A stretch of 30,489 bases of DNA from Zoopage sp. CT-All (taxonomy: Eukaryota; Zoopagomycota; Zoopagomycetes; Zoopagales; Zoopagaceae). The position numbers and the translations under genes were made by a program. Positions 9,769 to 20,700 of this stretch are shown one piece after another. Position 1 is the stretch's first letter; each line of letters starts with the position of its first letter. The notes beneath the pieces are model-generated. The model made no database searches. It saw nothing but the letters and a program-made list of their open reading frames with translations, and was not told the DNA's origin. The DNA is taken from contig QZWS01000070.1 of the NCBI GenBank assembly GCA_004114245.1, positions 1 to 30,489 of the forward strand, given 5' to 3'.

Positions 9769-10032
9769 GTATGCACTACTATGTATTGAGAACAATTTAG
9801 CAGTGACAAGTATGCTGGAGCAAGGACATAGTGACCGGGATACAGTATATAGATAGTTGAAAGAATATTTATTTCCCTCAAATATTTATGTCCGAGCTGC
9901 CCACCTGAGTTGGCATGAGACAGACGCGCTGCTCCACAGCCTCATGGCGATGGTGGGCTGCTCCCGAAACGTGCACCTCTCCTAACGGCCAAACTTTTCC
10001 CGGACCTGCCCCACATCCATCGCACTCCCGCC

Positions 10033-12415
10033 ATGGTCCGCCAGCTCCGAGGTCCGTAGCCACTCATCCCCCCGCCTCATCGAATTATATATAGTCTACA
10101 TCGAGGACTGCCGATTGGTGCAGTCCTCCCCGCTGCACCATCTGCAAAACACCCGCGTGGCCATCGATGCCATGCACTGGCTGCGCACCGCCATCCTGTC
10201 CCAGACGAAGGAGCCCATGGTCGCTGCCATGGGCGGAGCCCCGTATATGATGCGGCTGGCCATTGAGCGCGAACTGGTGCTGCTGCGAAAGGCCGGGATC
10301 GACGTGTTTTTTGTCTTTCCCGGGCTTGCGCTGCCAAAGCGCGATCCCGATGGCGTGGGCAGCTCAAGGCCCTTCGGGAGCGATGACACGCGGCCGGCGA
10401 AGCGCGGCGCGGCGTGGGATGCCTATGGAAAGGGGAAGATGGAAGCTGCGCAGGCTGGCTGGATAGCCGCTGGCATGCCGCCCTACCCGCTCGCCGACTA
10501 TCTCCCGGTGCTCGTAAAGGTGCTTGCACAGGCCGGGATCGAGTATATCCGTGCGCCCTACTCCTCCTGGGGCCAACTGGCATATCTCGAGCACCATGTC
10601 CCCGAGGACGATCAGCTTGTGCATGCAGTCTGCGCCGGCAGCGAGTACCTAATGTTCCCGGGCGTGGATCGCGTCATATTCAATGTGGACTTTGAAAAGA
10701 GCACATTCTCGTGGGTATCGAAGCGCATGCTGTTGAACGATCTGCAGATTTCAGAGGACCAGTTCCTGGATGCCTGTTGTCTGGCTGGGTTCGAGTACCT
10801 GCCAACGTTCCCGGTGCTAAGCGAACTCGCACGCGGCCCAGCAGGCGCGCCCGGTGCCATGAGCATCTCTGGCGGCTTCAGCTTCAAGCTCGCACACGAC
10901 TGCATCCGGCAGTTCAGGAGCGGGTACAACGCGGTTCAATTCCACGCGCAGCATCCGGATGTGGTGCGACAGCGATACGCTGAGCAATACTGCCGCGCTC
11001 ATGCTGCAATTCGGTTCCATTTGGTCATGCATATCGATGGTATTGTGCGACCTATTCCGCCACAGCTTCCGCCTACTGTGAATCGCGATGCCCCAGAGCA
11101 GGTTGCTGCTGCCACACGCGCCGCTGTGCCTAGCGATCTGCATGAGATATTTGGCGATCGCTTGCCTGATCAGGTCTACCGCTATCTCGCAAATATGCTC
11201 GTGTCTGCAGCATCCTCAAGTGTTGTTACAACGCTGCTTTCCGGCCAGCATGTTGAGCCGCCACCTCTGTGCAACGGAGAGGCCAAAGAGTACCAGGACC
11301 TGATTCGCAGATTGACCGGCGTCCGCACCCGTGCGCTTCGCATCGTGACCTCTCACATGCACGCCGAGTTTAAGAACCGTCGTTGTGCCATGATTGCCTG
11401 GTTCGAGCCAGACACGGATTATGCCCTGCTATTCCACCTTGATCAAGACCCAACGTCGTCGTGGGCAGCCCAGGAATCGTTCTATGCCAGCGAATTGGCT
11501 CGACAAGGCATGGCGAATCACGGCGTCAGTATCGATTTTTGCCTCAAGGCGCTTTCGGCTCAAGACCGTGCCGCAAGCACAGTCGGCAAGCGCATAGCGC
11601 GGTATACGACGTGCGACGCAGTTCTTGGTGACACATTGATGCAGCTCCTCGAGCAACGCGAGTACATCAGCTCTGACACACACCAGCTCACTGTGAACGG
11701 GCAGGCCTTGTTCGCTGCGCTTCAGGCATACAAAGATGCGTCTTCCACGCCACCTGCTCCTCGAAAAGAGATCGCCGAGCAGCTCCTCATCGCCATGGAA
11801 TTCACTCGCTACGGGCTTCTTCACGCGCGGCCCTATTCCCACACATACACTAGTGGGCCAATGCCAGGGAGCACCGCCGAGAAGCACCACGTCCGTCTGA
11901 TTGCCCGTGTTGCGACCCTCGTCTCAGCCTCCACTCACCACGCCCGCTCCTTTCTAGGTCCCGTAAATCGCGACCTGCTTGTCGTTCAGTCCATGTCGCG
12001 TGCCATCATTCGCGCCCATCGCCAGCTTGCCGAGGCAATCGTCCTGCGCTCTTTTATGCGCGGCGATTACCTTCGATCACGCACCGACTACGCTGATATC
12101 GCCATGCAATTGCCATTCGCCATGGAGCCGAATACGGCTTGCGGAATTCTCGTCAAGGCATACCTTGACTATATCTTGTCCAACCATGATGGCAAGGTTC
12201 CAGAAGGGCAAACGCTGACGAGCTGTGCATGCAATGCTCTTGCACAGACATTTTCAGGATTCGATGATGTGCAAGGAGAGCTGGACCGCGCCTTTGCCTT
12301 CTGGTTTTCGGTTGTCGCAGCGATCGGTGTGCTTGCGAAGAGTGGCAAGGTCAGCAAGCAAGTGGCAGACGAATTCGAAGCTGCAAACGCTTGGCTGTTG
12401 ACCAGAACGCCGTGA
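10033..12415 (+). CDS. MKT1: Mkt1-like XPG/PIN-fold post-transcriptional regulator
   Basis: Model: join(10033..10051, 10095..12415), 779 aa. The long frame has no ATG near its start. A 19-base exon (MVRQLR) joined by a 43-base intron (GTCCGT to TATAG) gives an N-terminus that continues straight into the XPG-like domain: NTRVAIDAMHWLR at about residue 30, FFVFPGL at about 85, QLAYLEHHVPEDDQLVHAVCAGSEYL at about 165-190. The remaining two thirds match the Mkt1 central and C-terminal regions, ending EFEAANAWLL. In yeast Mkt1 acts with Pbp1 in the cytoplasm on mRNA fate; nuclease activity is not established. Length is close to that of fungal homologues. It converges with the Spa2-type gene, with 135 bases between stops. 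Confidence 0.87.
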
Positions 12416-12550
12416 ACCAAGGCGCAGATAGGTGCACGTTTCTTGCGCACTTGAATGCAAATGTGAACAATACTGCGGAGCAGCGCCAGCTAGATCGCAT
12501 AATAGCATTACCTTAAACAACAGTTACAAAGGCCACAATCAAACAGCGTC

Positions 12551-14871
12551 CTAGTCGATCAGCGCAATCAACTCCTTGGTGTACTTGGCCAGCTCGAAAC
12601 TAACGCCGGCCAGCTCCTGCTTGCCAGGAGTGCCGTCGGCGCCAGACGTCTGCACATCACCATGCATGGGAAATCGATCCTTGAGATGCTCCAGGTGACT
12701 ATTGCTCTCCTCCAGATTGTACAAAATCTCATTGCCTTGCGCTCGGTATGCCTGGCCCGCCTTGCCGTCGAGCGTTCGTCGCGCACGCTTCACCAAATTT
12801 CGCACAATGTCATTAATCGTGCCCAAATTTTCCACCAAATCAACGGCGTCCACGGTCGGTGCGCGCATGGATCCGACCAGGTCTTGGATCGCCTGCACGA
12901 TAGCATCGGCGCGTTGCTCGAGGTAGATCTGAATGAAAGGGACGTGCGTTACAGGAAATTTAGCGAATCTAGAAAGCGTGCCTTGAGTTCTTCCACGTCA
13001 TGGTTGCTGAGGCTTTCGACGGATCGAGCATGGCCCCCGTTGGCGCCTGCGTCTACTTGGTCGGCAGATGCGGAGCGGCGGTTGGAACGCTTACCGTCAT
13101 TCAGAAGGCCATTGGCGTGGTTGTCTGGTTGAATTCGCAGCAAGCGGACAGTCTCCACGACGACTTCTGTCAGCACCATGACTGCCGTTTCCACGGTTCC
13201 GACGGGGCTGACACCAAATCCGGTTGCATGGCTCTTGGCGGCAGCGACCAACTCGCCCAGGGACTGGGACAGCTGAGACTTGAGCAGGTCCAGCTGCTCC
13301 ACAAAATCGTCCTCGTCTGATTCGCTCTGACACCGCTGCATGACAGCGGTCAAGTCCTTGCAGCTGATGACAACATCCTTCATGACCATGAGCACACGGG
13401 TTGGGGTCTCGGAGCGGGCGGCGCGGAGCAGCGTGTCGACGGCGAGCTGGTATCCGGTAACGTGGCGAAGTTCAAGCCTGCCGCCGTTGACAGGTTCGAG
13501 CAGGTTCTCCCCGTCTTCGTCAAATTCAGCCTTGGGGTTGTTGCGGACATACTCCGATGTGCCGCGGAGCGCACGAAGCTCGCGACGCTGCTCCTCTACC
13601 GTGCGCGACAGCTGTTTGTTTTCGTCGGAAAGCGTATGAAGGCGATCGTTGACGCCGTTGCGGAACTCCTCCAGCTCCTCGTTCCGTCGCGCCAATTCTT
13701 CAATCGTTTCCAGCAAGGACGCCACTTCGCGCGCAGAGCCATGGTTGGACCCGTTTGATCCATTAGAGCCCTTGTGGCCCCCGCATTGCCGGTGTTCTTG
13801 CTGAAGGTCGCGGTAATCGTGCTTTAGCTCGTTGAATCGAGACTCAAGATCTCGGTTGATTTCCTCCTGGTCGCGAAGCAAACTTCGGAGTTCCTGCACT
13901 TGCGACGAGTCTGCTCGGTCGTTTTTCTAGCAAATTCGGGTCAATGATGCGAGGGGCTGGAGGCGAGATACCGAAGCAAGCTTGGACTCGAGATCACGAA
14001 CACGCTCACGCATCGAGCGTATTTCGCGCTCGTATTCCTGAAATCGCATAATATCGGCAGGATTCGATCCCACGGCGCTTCCGCTGCTTTCCTTGCGCTC
14101 CAGCGGCATGCCGTTCCCATACTCAACCTCGCCACCCCGCCCATCGTGCACGGTGTAATTCAGCCCCTCTTCCCCTGGGGCGACGAGCACGGCCTGTGCC
14201 TGCATGGGAATGATCATTGTCTCGTGGGGATGGGGCGATGGGACTGGGGCGTGTTTTGGGGCGATCGGGGATTGCTCAATGCGCTTTGGGCCATTCGAAG
14301 GCGGCTTGTCGTCGAAGGAGGGGCCGTTTCTGCTGGACGCGGATGCTGGAATCGGCGGCGCTTTTCGAGGCGGTGCAGCACCGCTGGATGAAGACCCGAG
14401 CGTGGTCATGGAGGCGCTGGCAGACACGGTAGATGATCCATCCAGAGGCGACAGCGGCGCCATATCCTCCCCTGCCGCCGCCGCCTGTTGCGCTGCATCG
14501 TGCGCCAGCAACACCTCCCACTCCTTCCCAAACTGCGGATACCTTCGACTTAGCTCTGCAAACACATCGCTGGCCAGATCCTTGAACCGCGCCTTGGGCA
14601 GCGTCGCGAGCTTCTGCCGCGCCTGGTTGCGTTTCGGATGGTACTCTGTTTTGAGCGGCAAGAACGGAACGGTGGGAGAATTGAGAAGGCGCCGGCAAAG
14701 CTCGTCGTATACATCGGTGGAGAGCTCCTGGAACTGTTGCTGAGTGAGCCGGACGAGCTTATCGCGCGCGGACTGGCGTTGTGCGGAGATGCCGAGCTGT
14801 TCCTTGATGAGGTGCGAAGCAAGGTATTTTCGCAGCGCGATATAGTGCGTTTTGGCAATCTCCAAGGACAT
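12551..14871 (-). CDS. Spa2/GIT-type polarity scaffold with two SHD repeats and coiled coils
   Basis: Model: complement(12551..12928, 12997..13926, 13972..14871), 735 aa. The start is the ATG at 14869-14871 (context GCCGCCATG); upstream in frame there is only a TTG. Residues about 33-63 and 80-112 are two Spa2-homology repeats (SARDKLVRLTQQQFQELSTD and QARQKLATLPKARFKDLASD). A Ser/Pro-rich linker follows, then a long coiled coil (about 270-400, heptad-like Leu/Glu/Arg) and a helical C-terminal domain. In fungi this family links polarity regulators and actin at growing sites. The first intron (13927-13971, GTATCT to GCTAG) is secure. The second is less certain: a 68-base intron with a weak GTGGAA donor keeps the frame, while the nicer GTAACG donor would give an intron of only 24 bases in the wrong frame. 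Confidence 0.8.
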
Positions 14872-15043
14872 GGCGGCGACGTGGGTCGGCGACGATGGGG
14901 TGAGGGGCAAGGATGATTGATGCAGGCCAGGAGGTGGCGAGTCTTCAGCTGGACAAAAGTGAACTTGGTCAGCATCGACGCCCTGGCTGCGGACGGCTGC
15001 CTATTGCATTCCAATTGCAGGCTACTGCGTCGGAGGCATCTGA

Positions 15044-15541
15044 CTACGAGTACCCGCCGGTTGGCCCGCCGGCCCGGACGACGTAGGACAGCCCAACCCG
15101 CCTCGACGCATGCCTCAATAGCTCCTGCCCTCGCTCCATGCCTTCCTCAGAGCCAGTGCATTCTACAGCGTGAGGATGCTCGCTGGCCGCAGAGCCACTC
15201 CCATCCGACTCTTCCGAAAGCAGCGAGGAGTCCGCAATGGCACTCGGCACTGGATCATCCTTGTACATCGGCGCGGGCCATTCCCCGAGCCGAGAAAGCG
15301 GCTCCACCCCGCTGGTGTCTGCTCCGCGGACATGCGAGACGAAGGCCAGCAGCCGCGTGATATCGCGCTCGAGCTGCCCAGGGTCTGCAGGCACCGGCAG
15401 ACCAGCCATACGACATAGCTTGGGGATATCGATCCGCGATAGTTGCTTCGGGCGCGCTTCGGGAGGACTATGGCCGGCGGCCGGAGCAAGGAGGGTCCGT
15501 GGGGACCAGGAGGGCGCCGCGGGCTACACCCCGTCAGGCAT
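15044..15541 (-). CDS. GatC-like subunit of mitochondrial Glu-tRNA(Gln) amidotransferase
   Basis: The 15044-15445 part reads QLSRIDIPKLCRMAGLPVPA, then an Asp-Pro, then the GatC pattern ERDITRLLAFVSHVRGADTS followed by GVEPL. The end, ELLRHASRRVGLSYVV, is typical of the GatC C-terminus. GatC is a small subunit that holds GatA and GatB together to make Gln-tRNA in mitochondria. The 5' end is uncertain: a 12-base first exon (MPDG, 15530-15541) joined by an 84-base intron (GTGTAG to CGAAG) restores an ATG, giving 137 aa. A start at the internal ATG at 15407-15409 would lose the first helix. It lies 172 bases upstream of the Spa2-type gene, on the same strand. Confidence 0.62.
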
Positions 15542-15779
15542 ATGCTGATTCAAGCCATGGGGCCTACGAATTCGAAAACCCGCAGCGCCGGGATGCTTGC
15601 TTTTGATCGGCGCGTGCAGCGAACTGCGCCGAGGCGGCAATGCGGCAGCACAAAGCGGCGGCTCAGCATGCAGACATGCCGAGTGCGGTGACTGGCAAGA
15701 AGGCCAGTCAAGAAACGCAATGTTCATTTTTCAATACACGCACATGGGCGAGAGCATCGATTGAAGCTTATTTTCAGCG

Positions 15780-17689
15780 TCAATCTCGTCGAACGGCGAC
15801 GAACCCATCAACCTCGCTCTCGACGCCTGTCCACTCTCCAGCCGAGGTTACTGTGTTTGGAGATCCGAGGGGCGACTCGATTGGCGTCGGTGTGAATGGC
15901 TCCAGCGGCTTTGGCACGGCAACGGTCCGCGATGCCAGCCCAGATACGACAGTCTCCACCTTGACACTGCCTTTGTCAACGGGGGGCTGGGATTTCTCTG
16001 GCACGTCAGGCACATCCTCCTTGCCTCTTTTGGCCGGCTTCGGACGAGAACTAGACAGCACGGTGTCGGCGGAGAGGAGACCGAGCGCAATCCATGTCCC
16101 AAAGAAAGACACGCTCCTCCATACCGTCGTAATTTTGTCCACTGCAAGCAAATCAAATGCAACAAGGGGATAGTATAAAGCGAAGGACGACGCAAGCCAC
16201 CACCAAGCCGGAAGCAAATACTCCCGCAGCACCGTTTTGAATGGCGTGTTTTGAATACCCGATGGGGTAGCCTCGCGGTGCGTGATGCCAACCCATGAGT
16301 AGAATGGGGTCATGAGTCGACGTGCCGACTGTTCCGCGCGCTCTTCGAGAAACTCGCATGCAAAGCAGATGAAGTAGCCGAGATGAAACCCGTGCCAGAG
16401 CGCGAGAAAAGACAACGTGAGCGCCAACGAAGCGTTCTTGTTCCCGAGAAACTTGAGCCGTTTGAAGATATACCGCTTCGACCATGCATTCGTATTGCGG
16501 TTGAAAACGGCGACATACGTCCCGAGGGACTGGGCGGTTTCAAAGCCGAGTTCATCCACGTTGTTGAGCCCATCCCATCGGGCTGCAGAGCTTTTGTCGA
16601 ATCCAGCGAACGATATTCCAGAGATGATGGTTGCACCCTCACTGATCTTCCACGTTGCAATATACTACCGGGAACGTGATAAAGCTATCCGGCGCCTTGG
16701 CACACTTACCTTTTGAATGACGGAGCGACCGGCGAGCCACACCCACATCAACTTTTCGCCAAAGCCTCTGCGCATGTATTCCTCTGTCAACAACCAATGC
16801 GTGCTGATGAGGCGTCCCAACCCAACCGTCGCAACAAGGTACAGAAGGCCAATAGCAAGGGATTTCGCAGCACTCTTCGCCCTTCCTGGCGGGCAAACTC
16901 CACCCGGTACGTGCTCGTCGGCAAGAAAACTTTGGTAGAGATCAAACGAGAATTGTGGACCGATAAGAAAGGTGGATGGAAAGTACGCATAGCCGAGCAC
17001 CGTGAGGAGGGATGGAAGTGTACGGAGCGGAGATGTGTGCGGGAAAGCGACGAGGCCCGTCGCGGCGGAATCATCCGTGTGTGCTATCATACGCTTCGAT
17101 TTTTCGTCACTGTCGTCGTCGCTGGAGACGGGCGGGAGGCGTGCGCCGTCGCAGTAGTCCCACGCGAGCCCGATCATCCGGAGACAGAGCACGCATTGCG
17201 GCATCGTCCAGCTGATATCGTACTCTGTAAAAGACGATTTACACCACGCGTTGAAGTAGTAGGAAATGCAGTACCATCGGCAAAGGTCGCATAGTATCCC
17301 CAGAGAAGATATCCAAATGACCAAATAAACACTGCTGCAGCGGCAACATCCCTGCGTCCAGCGACCGCTCCCGCCACCAGCATAATTAAATACGCCACCA
17401 CAGTCGTCAAAACGCCATGAGCCGTGTCGACACCGCAGTAGAACCATGAAAGTGCCAAGCCTGACATCAGCAGGAATGCGTTTCTGATAGCCGTCGAAGT
17501 TGTTGCGCGATGTACAGCGGCCGCGTACAGTGTTGCCGGAACATAGGCAAGGAGAATGACGAGCAGCAGCCGGAGAGCCGATTCGGAGGTTCCGACGGCA
17601 GCCGCGAGCTGCTTTACAACGAGCAGCATGTTGGGCTGGTCAAGGACTGCTGTTGAGTTTCGGCCAAAAGTCCGTACGTGCTGCGACAT
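15780..17689 (-). CDS. MBOAT lysophospholipid acyltransferase (Ale1/LPCAT type), three exons
   Basis: Model: complement(15780..16664, 16710..17224, 17275..17689), 604 aa. The introns are 45 and 50 bases with GTAAGT/GTAG and GTACTG/ACAG borders. The frame begins at the ATG at 17687-17689. It is a polytopic membrane protein with many hydrophobic segments. Family marks are DISWTMPQ, the loop before AWDYCDG, AYFPSTFLIGPQFSF, the conserved Asn in VFNRNTNAWSKRYIF, and the catalytic His in FLALWHGFHLGYF. The enzyme would re-acylate lysophospholipids in the ER. The C-terminal ~70 residues are polar and Pro/Ser-rich, and are not part of the catalytic fold. It is head-to-head with the Mer3 gene, with 12 bases between the two ATGs. 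Confidence 0.88.
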
Positions 17690-17701
17690 CACGCGCTCCT
17701 C
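17690..17701. promoter_or_regulatory. 12-base gap between divergent start codons (MBOAT / Mer3)
   Basis: The MBOAT ATG (minus, 17689) and the first in-frame Mer3 ATG (plus, 17702) face away from each other with only 12 bases between. Both promoters must then lie inside the other gene's leader or coding region, or Mer3 starts further in, for example at the Met codon at 17822. Confidence 0.55.
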
Positions 17702-20700
17702 ATGACATTCAGCACACCACCAACATCGTCAACGTCGCGCCGTTTTACCGGCAAATCATCCTATGCCGGCCGCGGAAATTACTCCAGTAGTCGGTTGGGC
17801 GACGACGGGACTGGCGCCGGCATGAATCCGTCTTCGCTTCCTGGCTGGTCATTATCGCCGAATGCGACGACCAACATCCGGTCCGGAAGGATTTCACTTC
17901 CGCCTCCCGTCGGATCGATTTACTCTGTTTCGTACTGTTTTATGCATCTAGTGCCTGATTCGACATTGACATCGGTAGACACGATGGCATGCTGGCTGGG
18001 AATGAGAATTGGTTCGTGCAGCCATCCTCGCAGCCGCCTTACCTCCATCACGCCACGGAGCACCGCATGCACGCTGTGGGAGATGAACATGTATTTGATG
18101 GCGTCGGAGGTAGTATCCTTCCGTCTCGGGGCCCTTTGGTTCCGAACAACAGCAGGTGACTGCGCCAGTATCTGCGTGCTTATCTGCGTATAGACGCGCT
18201 GTATTGTGCTTCTGATAGCGCATATATGGGGCAAGAGGCGATGAACTTTGGATATGAGGACATTGCACAGGATGAATATTATCCTTTGTCGGTGCATTCT
18301 CAGCAGGGATATGTTCCCCAGCAACCAGCCCAACCATTAGTGTCCGGCACGTACCAACATCAAGTAGCTATTGCCCGACTTTTATTATTCTATACTGACT
18401 ATCACTAAGCATTTGTGGGAGCAGCCCGGTATGATCACTGCCGCTGCCGCCCAGATCCACGAGCCATCTCGTCCGCGCAACTGCGCCGTTTCTGTACCAA
18501 GGAAGACACGATTTCGAGCGTACAATGATAACGGCACCGTCAACCAGAGTATCGCACAAATTTACTCAGCGCTTAGTTTGATTGTTTTAAATAGTCTCTC
18601 ATGGGACAGGACATCTTCCTGTGTCGCCACTTAGCCGCACAAGTCATCATGAGGAAATAGTCCGCGATATCCCGCTTCGTCCAATATCTGAACTGCGCAT
18701 GACATATATTTATATTGTCCGCTTATTTGAGGCTGACCTAGCACTTCAATTTCGGAGCCTTTATACGTATCCAGTTTTCAATAAGATCCAATCAGACTGT
18801 TTCGACTTGGTACGTCACGTTTATTACTCCAAGCGTCCAAGACATTGCCTCGATAGGCGTTTCACTCCTCCGCCAACCTTGTTGTCAGTGGTATCGTCTT
18901 TCGCATTGCTTATGTGCTGCTTGGTTGACGTCATCTAGCCCCAACTGGTGCTGGCAAGACGGTCATTATGGAGCTCGCTCTCCTCGGCTTGTTTGCTCGC
19001 GAGAATGTTCACTCTGCTAAAGTAATTTACATGGCACCCACGAAGGTATGCCGCACAATTTCTGAATCGCGGCTGCGCTGACAATGCCTAGGCCTTGTGC
19101 TCTGAGCGCCAGCGTGACTGGAGCAACCGCCTCGCCACCACTGGCATTAAATGTTCGTCTATGACCGTTACCACCGCGTTTTTACCAACACTTCCTTTGT
19201 AGGTCGTGAATTAACTGGCGATAGCGACTACTCAACTCTCTATGAAATTCGCGACGTGCAAATTATGTATATCGATCATACTCTATATCGTTGCCTACAC
19301 CTCGCAATCTAGTATTACAACTCCAGAGAAATGGGACTCGGTGACGCGTCGATGGAAAGATCAACGTAAACTTATGGACTTGATTCGTCTCTTTATGGTA
19401 TTTACATCTACCGTATCTGATTTGCTGGATAAGACCTTGGTCAGATCGACGAAGTGCATATGCTCAACGAAAGACGCGGTTCGACGCTTGAGGCTGTCGT
19501 CAGTCGTATGAGAACCGTGGGCACGCCAATTCGCTTCCTCGCCATCTCTGCTACTGTTCCAAATATTGACGACGTTGCTACCTGGTTAACGCATGGCCAA
19601 GCAGATGAATATAGTCAATGCTACCTTGCGAGCACTGGTGCAAGCGACGCAGCCGTAGTCAAATCTTATGGCGAAGCATATCGCCCAGTGCGACTTCAGC
19701 GTATTGTATATGCGTACCCGAAGAGCGCCCATGCCAATGTGTTTATCTTCGATCGTAGTCTAGACCAGTAGTGTGTATTTTCGCCAGCGGGTATGAGAGC
19801 TTGACCACCTTTAGCCTCGCCGAATTAGTCGATCGTCATTCGGATGGGAAGCCAACCCTTGTGGTATGACGGAGTTGCAATGTTGGTTTTATCACGTTTC
19901 CTAGTTCTGCAACACGCGCAAGTCCGCCGAACAAGCTTGTTCAGCGTTGCTCAAAGACATCCGTTGGCGTCGCTCAATTGGATATTTGCCGAACAACGAG
20001 GCTCTCTATACGTGAGCATGAAATTTTGCCAAATTGCTAACCTCATGGATGGTTACAGTGCGCGGAACGCTGCTTTCCAAGACAGGAAACTTCAGGGCAC
20101 TGCTGTTTGCTCACTTAACTCCTTTTCTAACAGATCAGTAGAGCTCGCGACCTATGGTATTGGGTTTCACCATGCAGGGCTCAAGCCTGAAGATCGTCGC
20201 ATCACAGAACAACTCTTTATCCAAGGTGTCATCCAAGTCGCATGTGAGTTTCATATAGAATTGCTGTATCGACAATGCCGACACTGCTTCAGGCACCACT
20301 AGCACCCTGGCCGTCGGCGTTAATCTTCCTGCGCATCTTGTTATTGTTAAATCGACATCTCAATACGCAAATGGCGGGTACAGCGAGTACTCTGAATTGG
20401 ATATTCTTCAAATGATCGGCCGTGCTGGTGCGTTTGTAAGCTTTATACGGTTACATTATGGGCGTTAGGTCGGCCACAATTCGATGACTCTGGTGTTGCT
20501 TTGATCATGACAAGCACAGATATGAAAACCAAGTATGAATTGCTAGCATCGGGCTCCGAGGTCATCGAAAGCAGCCTCCATGAGAGCCTCATTGAGCATC
20601 TGAATTCGGAGACGTGTAATGGCAGCATTACCAGCATTGAGAGCGCCATTAATTGGTAATGATAACTGCGGATGCTCAATTCTACAATCAACTTCATTCT

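Noticed and set aside
12929-12952. 24-base intron with GTAACG donor in the Spa2-type gene
   Set aside because: Too short for splicing and leaves the downstream exon in the wrong frame.
14917-15360. Plus-strand frame of 147 codons over GatC
   Set aside because: Arg/Pro/Ser-rich shadow; the minus strand carries the GatC pattern.
17948-18337. Minus-strand frames of about 130 codons at the start of Mer3
   Set aside because: Antisense to Mer3 exons 2-3, which join in phase; no conserved features.
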